Source: Hippasteria phrygiana (lineage: Eukaryota; Echinodermata; Asteroidea; Valvatida; Goniasteridae). Taken from it: 64,000 nucleotides of DNA. A program made the translations under genes and the position numbers. The notes below the pieces were generated by a model. That model searched no databases. It saw nothing but the letters and a program-made list of their open reading frames with translations, and was not told the origin of the DNA. Location of the stretch: contig JAZGUH010000487.1 in NCBI GenBank assembly GCA_037893225.1, forward strand, positions 372,001 through 436,000, in the 5' to 3' direction. Below are positions 23,384 to 35,300 of this stretch, in pieces. How positions within the stretch are numbered: the first letter of the stretch is position 1; each line of letters begins with the position of its first letter.

Positions 23384-26300
23384 TATATTACATTTTCTTT
23401 ACCCAGGGTGTGCCCAAACAGTTTAAAACTGGTTTCCATTGGGGCCTTGCATATTATTAGTCAAAACTGAATATTTATACATTCATACAAAATATTTAAA
23501 CAAATACAATAATGTTTACACAAATAGATCTATTTTCGGTTAACTTTTCAACTCTCCAGTAGTCTTGGTTCAAGACGTTGTTACGTATATACGTGATAAC
23601 CGGCCGCCGCGAGAGGGCGTTATTACGACAAACTATTCATAGCCACGAACCGCGAGATGCAACAAAGAAATCAAACAAGATCACACTGGTATAAAGAACA
23701 AAGAAACAATGTGATTTAATAATGAGAATATTCGAGAATCAATAGGGTTTAACAAGTGTAGAATTTAGAAAAGATCTTATACAATATATAACTTAAACGA
23801 TCTTACGGGCGAGGACTTATATACATATGATGCACGATATGGGGCAGAGGGAACCCCCTTCCCTCTTTTGTGTTGGTCATTGTGTTCCCAGAATCTCAGG
23901 AATTCTGTTCAGATCTGTATAGGGGGATGTGCTAGGTAACAATAGTCTGGAGAGTGTATAGGGTATAGGGACAAAGGGGGGGGGGGGGGGGGGGGTACCC
24001 CTCTGCCCCATATCGTGCTGGGTATACTTATATATAGGCGAGGGCTCAGACGGCTTGGGCAGCTCTGCAATGGGCAAGGACGACTCCAATAATGCGAGCA
24101 AATACAGTTCCTTGACGAGCTGGAACACAGAGCGAATTTACCTCCAAAACAGCCGAAGAGAGACGAAAACAGCAGGGGACGACACAAACTGGCTCCCGTC
24201 GCGAAAATATGGAGATATGAGACCCCAAATAGTGAACCGACGACAGTTCACAGATAAATGTCTCTTTTCCGGAAATAAAACTCAGCTCTAACTGTCTCCA
24301 GACGCTCCTACGCAGACGTCACAGGTCCGAATAAAACGGCTCACTGAACTCGATAAACAACCTGTTTGTGCCGGCGACTGTTTCGTGAATGGTACAACGG
24401 ACGTGTCGGTCCGATTGGAGGCTGACGCGCGTGGGACTCGTTCTGTTTTTGTATTGTTCTGTTGCGTTTTATTGTTGGGGGTGGGTGTAATTTTGCTAAG
24501 GAAGATCAAACTGCTTGATCTTAATATAATTACAAGTATCTGGTGTATCTACTCATCTGTCTGAGATTTAAGATGAAATTAAAGCACATCTAATTTTCCT
24601 TTTTGGGGGGGGGGGGGGATTTGTTCCTTTTTTTGGGGGGGGGGGGGGGTGGTGAAATACTGAAACCATGAAACCTGAGGGAACGCAAATAAGTCAACGA
24701 CCGACCAAACAAAACAAAACAAAACAAAACACAAAACCGAGTTCATGGAGGAAGTCCCCCCCCCATGACGCGCGTGCAACCTCGAATCAATATATCTAGC
24801 TACACACGAACACGTATTGCGACCGTTGTATCACTCACGAAACAGTCGCCGGCATAAACAGGTTGTCGCACGGTGCATGCGTGTGCTGTGCATCAGGGTG
24901 ACGTCATGCAAGGTCGAGGGGTCAAGATTTGAATTCCAAGACAGCGAAAAGACATGTTCTGCGGGTGTCTCTGGGGGGGCTCGGACAACTCGACCGTTGG
25001 CCGACTCGACTCGAGACAACTCGACCGTTGAGACAACTCGACCGTTCAGACAACTCGACCGTTTTTTTGTCAAATGGGACAAGTTGAGACAAGTCGTCCG
25101 TTGAGACAACTCGTCCGTTGAGACAAGTCGACTCGTAGATAGGGGAATTGGTTGTGGAAGGAACGGCACGGGGTGACTTTTGATGGGCAGGACAGCGCTG
25201 TCGTTTTGGACGGGGCTGGGGTACACAGGGGACTCGGGATGAGGGATTAGAATAACACTTTGATAACAAACTACATTTTGTAATCCACTAGCCTCCACAC
25301 TGGCCATCATCAACTGAGATGTTTAAGAATACCGGCCTATCACCGCATCGGTGCGGCGATAAATACCGGTGCGGCTGCCCGCCCGCGGCCGTGCACCGTG
25401 CATGCCGCGTCGCTCTCGCGGGCCTTGCACGCGCTGGGTCCCGGCGTCGCGCTCGCCGTGCATGCCGTGTCACCGTACAAAACACCGACCGGGTCCCCGC
25501 GCACGGTAATACCACACATTCTGAACCATTCTGGGCCACGCGCACACGCAAATACCCAAACATTGACGGGCAACCTGTGTTGAAAATACCACGCGCTCCG
25601 CTAGCTACATCATGTACAACGCATCGCACGGTCGAGTTGTCTCCATGTCAAAGTCGACTTGTCTCAACGGACGACTTGGTAAACGGTCGAGTTGTCTGAA
25701 CGGTCGAGTTGTCTCAACGGTCGAGTTGTCTCGAGTCGAGTCGGCCAACGGTCGAGTTGTCCGACATCCTCTCTGGGAATTAAACGGTCAACTTTTTATT
25801 TGGATGGCAAGTGAACCTTGGTACCTCCATCTCATCATGGAACTCCACTTGTTCCTCAGGTGGCGTATCTAGTATTTTGGCTGCCGTTGTAAAGGTGAAT
25901 TTTGATGTTTTTGTTGGGACTTTAGACGTATTTAATTATTGAATAGGAAATCGCCGTACACGGACTTGGACCCTACTAATACTATCGCCAGATCATGTCA
26001 AAATGTTTAAAAAGGCGATAAAGGGTCCCAGTTACTCGGACTAGGTCAGTAGCCTACTCTTAAACGATACCAGAAATTTCTTACCTGAAATAACCGCAAT
26101 GGCTGTTGCAAAGAGGTAAATGTTGTCGGTCAAAGCAGCGAGTACAAACCCAAGTCCAACAAGTATACCGCCAAAAATACTCACACTGCGGCTCCCAATT
26201 CTACGAGCAACAACCGCCACCACGGGTGCTGTACGAGTACAAAAGAAAAAGGTGTGAATTAATGAGCCAGTTCGGTGAATTAGTCCAGGTCAAAGGTTAT

Positions 26301-29300
26301 TCGGGATAAAATTGCTCACGTAATGTCACACGATGTTACGCTAACGCCCGTTCTGATTGAATTTAACACGTGCACGTTGAGTAGTAAGGGAAATGCCGAT
26401 CCCATGTCATTTCCTGTTTTTTCACTTTTCTCTCTAATTTTGCTGTGGGTACATACGTCAAATTTTTTAGAAACAAAATAGCCCAAAAAATCGCCCAAAA
26501 TTTTGTTGGGGTACTACACACCAAAATTAGCACAAAATCAAGAAAATAAAAAGTATTTTCCATATCCCACAAGCGTACTAAATCGCCGGGGCGCCCGGGC
26601 GAAAAAGATATTGCCCCTAAAATAACATAAGCCAAAAAAAATTAAATAATTTTTTATTTTTAAAAAAAATATTATATTTGTTACTATAAAGATGGAAACA
26701 CAACCCATGATTCGAGGATACAATAGATGGAACAAAATATCTTTAAAAAGATATATCGATAAGTATAACTTATCTTTAGGAACACCAACAGGACGCCGTA
26801 ATACGTATATCAGGCGAGATTATATTCTAGCTATAAAAAGAGAAGAAGCCAAATTTAAAAATTTGAGAATACTATCTAAAGCTTCGTTAGAGCGACTCGC
26901 GCACGATAAAAATATTCGGGTCGTCTCAACGGGTAGAAATGGTCGGGCGATAAAAAAGGATTACATCGAAGCTATAAAAAGATTTAAGGAGCAAAATACT
27001 TTTCGAGAAGCAGACTTTCGAGAGACTAGAAGATTTGAAAACAGTTATCGAAATTTAGAACTGATTCCGAGTCTGTTTATCGACGATCCGGAGCAATTTT
27101 ACAACACCCATACGTCGATGATCAAAAACAAAATCGTAGCTGAATTAAGAGAAATAAAAACGATGAAACTACAGATCGCTATGAAAATAAAGTATGTAAA
27201 AAAATCAGGTGTTAAGACTACAACACAAACCGCTATTCATTTTAGTTACCAAAATCGAGTATTAAACAAGAGCGAGATAGCTACGACTATCGGGAAACAA
27301 TATGAAACGATATTATCTCAGATAGATAAATTTACGAATAAAGGAAGTGGTTGGACCATAGATAAAATAGTCGCGTTTTACATAAACATAAACAGAGTTA
27401 ACCATCTGGTAGGCGCTTCTTACGTAAAACTACCCGAGTATGTAGCTAACAAACACGCAACCGTCAACATCAAAAACGAAGATCAAGAGTGTATAAGATG
27501 GTGTTTAAGAGCCGCCCTAGGTATATATACCGATAGAGTTAAAAACCAATTAGCAACAAACCCAAAGTACCAATTTCGCGGAAATAATCCATCTACTTAT
27601 AAAACCGATGACGGATTAAACTTCACCAACATAGACTTTCCCACACCTGTAAATCAGATAACGAGAATAGAAAGACAAAACGATATAAGTATAAACGTGT
27701 TAGGATACGACGCAGACTGCAAAAATAAAACCTATCCACAAGATAAAAGGGGCTTGATATATCCGCTATATTTATCTAAAAGACCATACGATATAGAAAC
27801 TATCAGTTTGCTATTATATGACGGTCATTATTGTTGGATAAGTGACTTACCTAGATTCTTATCTGGCGTTACCAATAGTCAGCATCGTAAACTGTTTTGC
27901 TTGAGATGTTTAACGCATTTTAATTCGAAAGAGAAGCTGGACATACACGTAAAAGATTGCGAAGGAATAGACTCTGCTTTATCTACCGTTAAAATGCCAC
28001 ATGAAAGCGCGAACAAATACTTGGACAAAAGCAAATTAATGTTTAAAAACTTTAAGAATTTACAAGATGCGCCCTACGTCATATACGCAGATTTTGAATC
28101 TATCTTGGTACCCTCTACACCCTACGAGTGTAGCTACGCGAGTACGAGTGTAGCTACGCAAGTACCCCAAGAAAAAACAAAGGTGCCGTCGAGTAAAACT
28201 CACGAACATAGAGCCTGCGGTTATTCTTACGTTGTAGTGAAATGCGATGGCCAGCAAATCAAGCGAAAGACTTATAGAGGTGAACACGCTATAGACAATT
28301 TTATAACCTCGTTGCAAGAACTCGAACCTAAGATTAATGAATTACTAGCTCGCATTAAGCCGATAATATATACGCTAAAAGAAGAAAAAATTCACCTAAA
28401 CTCTAACGAGTGCTGGATTTGTGAAAAACCAATTTATCCAAATTACTCGTATAATTGCCAGTGCTGCAAACCTGTAGAACCTAAAAGTAAAGAAGAACTG
28501 GAAGAATACACGTACGAAAACGAAAAGGGATACGTCGAGAAAACATGTATGTTCTGCCAAAAGAAAATTAACAAATTTCGAAAAGTAAGAGATCATTGTC
28601 ACACTACAGGCAAGTACAGAGGAGCCGCGCACGCTTACTGTAATCTTAAATTACGAGTAAAACCCGGTGAAACGAAAATACCGGTTGTCTTTCACAACTT
28701 AGAAAATTATGACGCGCACTTGATCATGCAGGGCATTTCCAAGTATCAACAAGATATCTGGTGTATACCCAAAAATTCAGAAAAATACATTTCATTTTCG
28801 ATCGGTCAATATAGATTTATCGACTCGTTTCATTTTATGTCTAGCGGTCTCGACAAATTGGTAACGTCTTGCCCGAGAGACGCCTTTAGGCTACTCCTGA
28901 AACGTTATGGCGAAGAGAACGCGGACATCTTATTACAAAAGGGTGTATATCCATACGAGTATATGGACAGCTTTGAACGATTTAGCGAGAGTAGTTTGCC
29001 GCCTAAAGAATCTTTTTTTAGCGCTCTAAAAGATAAACATATAACGGACGAAGACTACGAAAGAGCGCAACGAGTATGGCGGACCTTTAACATAAAAAAC
29101 ATGGGCGAATACCACGACTTGTACGTAACCGCGGATACTCTATTACTAGCCGGCGTATTCGAGAATTTTAGGCAAATGTGTAGAACGAATTACAAGTTGG
29201 ATCCAGCCAACTACTTCACGGCACCGGGATTAAGTTGGGACGCTTTATTAAGGCATACTAAAATAGAATTAGAATTATTAACCGATGTAGATAAACATAT

Positions 29301-32300
29301 ATTTTTTGAAAAAGCGAAAAGAGGGGGAATATCTAGCGTTGGTAGTACGCGCTATGCTAAGGCCAACAATAAGTACCTGAAAGATTACGATCAAGATAAA
29401 CCCGATTCGTATAATTATTCTCTATCTAGACGCCAACAACCTCTACGGATGGGCCATGAGTCGACCGCTACCTTACGGAGGATTTAAATGGGTCAATACA
29501 AAACAATTTACCCACGATCGTATCATGATGTTAAAAGATAAGGCTTCAACTGGATATATGTTCGAAGTTGACCTGGAATATCCAGCCGAACTACACGATC
29601 TACACAACGATTATCCTTTAGCCGCCGATAATATAATCATACCTGAAGAATGGTTATCGGAGTATCAACGAGAGTTGGCGAGTGATATAGGAGATGGTGC
29701 TAAGGTAAAAAAATTAACCGGTACGCTATATCGCAAAGAAAAATATGTATTGCACTACGTCAATTTGAAACAGTGTTTGAGGCTAGGTCTAAAACTAACT
29801 AAAGTACATCGGGCGTTACAATTTAAACAAAAACCTTGGATGAAATCATACATCGATAAAAACACGCAACTCAGAACGAAAGCAAAGTCGGATTTCGAAA
29901 AAGACTTTTTCAAATTGATGAATAATTCTGTATTCGGAAAAACGATGGAAAATGTCAGAAATAGAATAGATGGTGTGCTACTGAGAAACGATCAAGTAAA
30001 AGAATACGAAAAAATAGTTTCTAAACCTTGTTACAAGTCTACTACAGCGTTTAAAGAATGCGGTCTCTCATTCGTGGAATCATACAAAAAGAAAACGTAT
30101 TTAAATAAACCCATCTATTGCGGCGTTAGTATCTTAGATTTATCGAAGACTCTAATGTATGACTTTTATTACAATCAATTAAAAAAGACGTATGGTGATA
30201 AAGTAAGATTGATGTATACAGACACGGACTCGCTGCTTTTGATTATCTATACGAAAGACGTTTATCGGAATCTAGAAAAACAGTCTGACTTGTACGATTT
30301 TAGCAACTACGAGAAAGACCACTTTTTATACGACGATACTAACAAGAAAGTTATCGGCAAGTTCAAGGACGAATGCGGAGGAAAAGTCATAAGCGAAGCT
30401 ACTTGCATCAGATCGAAGATGTACTCGATTTTATACGGGGAACACGATATTATAAAGAAGGCCAAAGGCGTAAACCGAGTGGTTATAAACAACGATCTAT
30501 CTTACGAAAAGTACAAGCGATGTGTTTTATCGAACGAATGCTATTCAAACAAGATGATTCGTTTTGGAACAGAGCGCCACATGATATACACGGAGGCTCA
30601 GGTCAAGCAATCGTTAAATCCTTTAGATACAAAGAGATATATTTTACCTAATGGTATAGACACTCTGGCTTATGGTCACCATTCTAACCTTTAGTCTATT
30701 CTAGCCAGAACAAACTCAGTTCGGGTTATCGTTTTAACCTTTAGTCTATTCTAGCCAGAAAAACTCAGTTCGGGTTATCGTTCTAGCCAGAACAAGACGA
30801 TCGATAAATATCTACTCGAAAAATAAATGTCTTATGGTTATTATCGATTAAATTGCCGTCGCAGTCTCTGAAAGAAAAACTCAGTTCGGGTATTTTAGCA
30901 ACTACGAGCGGTATGACAGTTTTTCTTTTATTCTGGATAGTAGCTATTAAATCTGAATCGGAGCTTTTATATATAATCGGTATAATGTATAACAAGTCTG
31001 TACACTTTCCGTTATAGAAATTATTAGACGTAGATAACTGATCGCAATGTAAAAAAATTGTATTCACATAATTCATATTATAATACCCTACAAGTTCAGT
31101 ATTATAACCAGGGGACCAATAATGGGGTAAACCCAACGCTTTTTGAGTATATAGATCGAAATTAATAGTAATCTCACTACCTATACTAATAATACCGGAA
31201 TTAAACATAATTTTTTTATTAATCTTGTCTACAGAAACTACAATAAAAGTTAATTTATTAAGTTCAGCTACTAACTCATCGATAGTATAATTTCCAGCCG
31301 GAATTACCATTTCACCTCTAGTTTCATCACGGCGATCACGGGTGTTATCAATTTCCCATGCTATAGTCATACGTTGAGTTATATTATAAAAACCGACGGT
31401 AAATATTGCGTGGTTTAAACTCATGCAGTAATCTCCCTTAGAGTTATCTATAGGTTTTGACAAAGTAAACGTTCGTTCACCATCAAACATTTCAAAAACG
31501 TGCGATTCCATTTTATTAGAACAAAAAAGCTTTAAAAAAAACTTAAAAATATTTAGATTTTTATTTTACCTATCTCTAAGTTAAAACTAATCTTTTTGCC
31601 TAAATTATCGATTAAAGCACCGTCGAGGTCTCTGATAGAAAAACTCAGTTCGGGTATTTTAGCAACTACGAGCGGTATGACAGTTTTTCTTCTATTCTGA
31701 ATAGTAGCTATTACATCTGAATCGGAGCTTTTATATATAATCGGTATAACGTCTAACAAGTCTGTACGCTTTCCGTTATAGAAATTATTAGACATAGATA
31801 ACTGATTGCAATGTAAAAAAATTGTATTCAAATAATTTATATTATAATACCCTACAAGTTCACCATCAACTTCGGGGTCCCAAGTATGGGATACATCAAA
31901 CGCTTTTTGAGCATGTGGATCGAACTCAATAACAATACTTTTATTTGTTGATATTATACCGGAATTAAACATAATTTTTTTATTAATCTTGTCTACAGAA
32001 ACTGCAATAAAAGTTAATTTATTAAGTTCAGCTACCAACTCATCGATAGTATAATTTCCAGCCGGAATTACCATTTCGTCCTTAACTTCACTAGCGCTGC
32101 TAAATATTCCCCATCTTATAGTCATACGGTGAGTTATAGTATAAAAACCGACGTCAAATATCACGTTGTTTAAACTCATGCAGTAATCTCCCTTAGAGTT
32201 ATCTATAGGTTTTGACAAAGTAAACGTTCGTTCACCATCAAACATTTCAAAAACGTGCGATTCCATTTTATTAGAACAAAAAAAGCTTTAAAAAATCGCT

Positions 32301-35300
32301 TAAAATTTACCTATCGTCAAGTTAAAACTAATCTTTTTTCCTCGATTATTGATTAAATCGCCGTCTCGGTCTCTGATACTAAAGCTAAGTTGGTTTATCT
32401 TATCACCCACGAGTCTACGAGCGGTTAATCTTGCACGCTCTACGAGCGTATCGTCTCTTTTCGTTATCGGTATAACGTCTAGCAAGTGCGTTCCCCCTCC
32501 GTTATAGAAATTATTAGACGTAGATAACTGATCGCAATGTAAAAAAATTGCATCGACAGGCATTGTATTATAATGCCCTACATAATCTACACCAAAAACT
32601 AAGTTTTTGACCGTTATCCCCAACAATTGTTTAATGTTTTTATCAAAGCGTAGAACGTTATTTTCTTCCGTTACATTTAAAGATATTTTTTTATTAAGTT
32701 TATCTACAGAGACTTCTAACCAAACTAATTTACTGAGTCTCTCTTCGATCCAATCTATATCGTAATATCCAGCAGGAATATCAATTTTACCATCCGTACT
32801 ACCCGTTTTTTTACCAGTGTTTGGATCGATTTGATGTATAAAATAGAGAATTTCGCTATTACTAGCCATGTTGTAGAAGCCCGCGGTTACTATCGCGCTG
32901 GTTAAACTCATGCAGTAATCTCCCTTAGAGTTATCTATAGGTTTTGACAAAGTAAACGTTCGTTCACCATCAAACATTTCAAAAACGTGCGATTCCATTT
33001 TATTAGAACAAAAAAATATTTGGTTTATTATAAATTAAAATGAAATTCGCTCAATTTGTGAAATTTTTAGATCCTAATAATCGACCAGTAACGAATGCTC
33101 CAGATATTGCGAATCTAGCTGCTCGCATAGGGCGTACTCAAGTAGCTACACCAGTAGCTACGCAAGCACAAAGCGATAGCGGCAAGTACGAAGCGATAAC
33201 CCCGGAGAGTACCCCGTTGAGCATGCACTTGAGTCAACCTAACATCATCGTAAACGCCAACACAAACGCGAGTTTTATCGCTCGACTAGTTGATATATTT
33301 AGCGCTTATAAAATGTCTGACGTAAAACACGACGAAGTGGTCGAACGTTACGCATCAGACCCCATGACGTTTTATCAAAATCAACTCAACTTTGCATTTT
33401 GGTGCGCGACTTATGGTTGCGGCGTAGGACTAGAATCGTTGCTGCACAAAAACCCCGTAATATCGGCTTTATTCAAGTTTCACGTATATTTCACAATCAG
33501 AAAGATACTATACTTTCTAAAATGCCCAGTTCCAAACGACAATACATTCGACGATCTAAACAATAACATCGATAAAGGCGCTTAAGCGATATTTGTCGAT
33601 ATTTTAATGTCGATCCAAACTTAAGTTTTAAACAGACCGTAGACTTAACTTCTGGAGGATTAGGTACCGCTTATTTTTATGCGTTTAAAATAAACAAGTA
33701 CTCGCCAGATATACCTTTACCCGTAGCGGGCAAAAATTATACCCCTATTAAGCTTTACAAGGTTTCGGCAGAATATGACCCGAGTACGGGTAAATATGTG
33801 ACAGCTAATAAATTGTGGGAATACGATTATGAAGCTATGAATCCCGGCGCCACCTACATGGGATTTGTAGAGTCGGGCGATGCGAAACATTATAGTAAAA
33901 TTACGCTCGCGTATATCAGACAATCCGCGGATGTTGTACGACTCGGTTTTAGAAATTTTATAATCCAGAAGAGCTCGTTTACCAACGTTGGTATAGAAAA
34001 AATAAACGAAAGCATTAGAACGTACGTGTATGCCATGCTCGGTGCGCAAGCCCAAACAAAAACGAGTATACTAACTGCAGGTACCGGATTAGATGCGCAA
34101 AGACAATTTGAAAATATAGTAGAAGATATCATCAACAGCCCTACGGACTTGGAATCTTCTATAGCCAGATTTCAAAATTCTTTACAGTACGCTAGAAGCT
34201 CGTTAAACTTTGTGATTAGCCCTGGATTGTACTTAATTCCATCAAATATGGAGCTTTTAGTCGGTATTCACCAAGGTTATAATAATAATATACAGATAGC
34301 TACACCAGGCGCATCGATAGGATTAAACATCAACTTGAACTCAGACGTCGTAGCTACGCCACCAGCGCCACCCTCTCCCGTAAAAAAGAGTCGTGCAGTA
34401 ACCCAGCAGAATTTAGATGATTTAGACGATTTAGACCCGTTACCAACCCCACCCTCTCCCGTAAAAAAGAGTAAGATAGATACCCAGCAGAATTTAGACG
34501 ATTCAGACGATTTAGACGATGTAGACCCGTCAAACGATGTAGACCCGTCAGACGATTTAGACCCGTCACCAACCCCTACACCTCTATTCTCAGACGTACT
34601 CCCTACGGCCGTAGATACTCAAGTACCCCCTCCGCCACTCCCTACGAGCGTAGCTACACCGCCAACTCAACCGCCAGACTCGCACGAACAAGAAAAAACT
34701 GCTTTGGTCGTTGGTTTAATAGCCGTTGCTGGGGTTGGGTATCTAGCTTACGATATTTTACGTCGATGAAGAAGGTGGTAACTCAGTATCTGACGGAACG
34801 ACCATTAATTCTTTCTTAACGAACGATCTCTTGGGACCGTGAGTCAGCCAGTACAACGCGGGCTGTCCGGGATTTGTCGTTCTCCTTCTAATCGTATACA
34901 TTTCTAAGCTCCAAATAGGATCGGTAGCTCTTCTTCTAACGTCTTTTTCGAGCTCTCCAGGAGCGTAAAGATATCTAACGATATCGTCATTTACGCTTAG
35001 CGCGACTTCGGGGCTCTTGAGCCCCGAAGAACTCAATTGTTTTATTTCTAACTGAGACATAGCCGCTCGAGGAGTTAACGGTTTACCTTTCATAGTAGAT
35101 ATCAATCTAGTTTCTTCGTCGTTTAACGCTTTTATGACATCGGGCAATCTTTTTACCCACTCGCGGCTACGCTCGGTAGGCTCTAACATTTCTTTAGCGT
35201 ATTGATGACCGAATAATCTTTCGGCTAAAGTACGATTAAATCTTTCTACTATACCTTGAGCTCTATGATTACCAACCTCGCCTTTCTGTACTGCGACGTT

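Noticed and set aside
26692..30694. Programmed frameshift in the polymerase
   Set aside because: No slippery heptamer or evident pseudoknot lies at 29413-29425, and the shift falls just before a catalytic motif, so mutation or sequence error is more likely.
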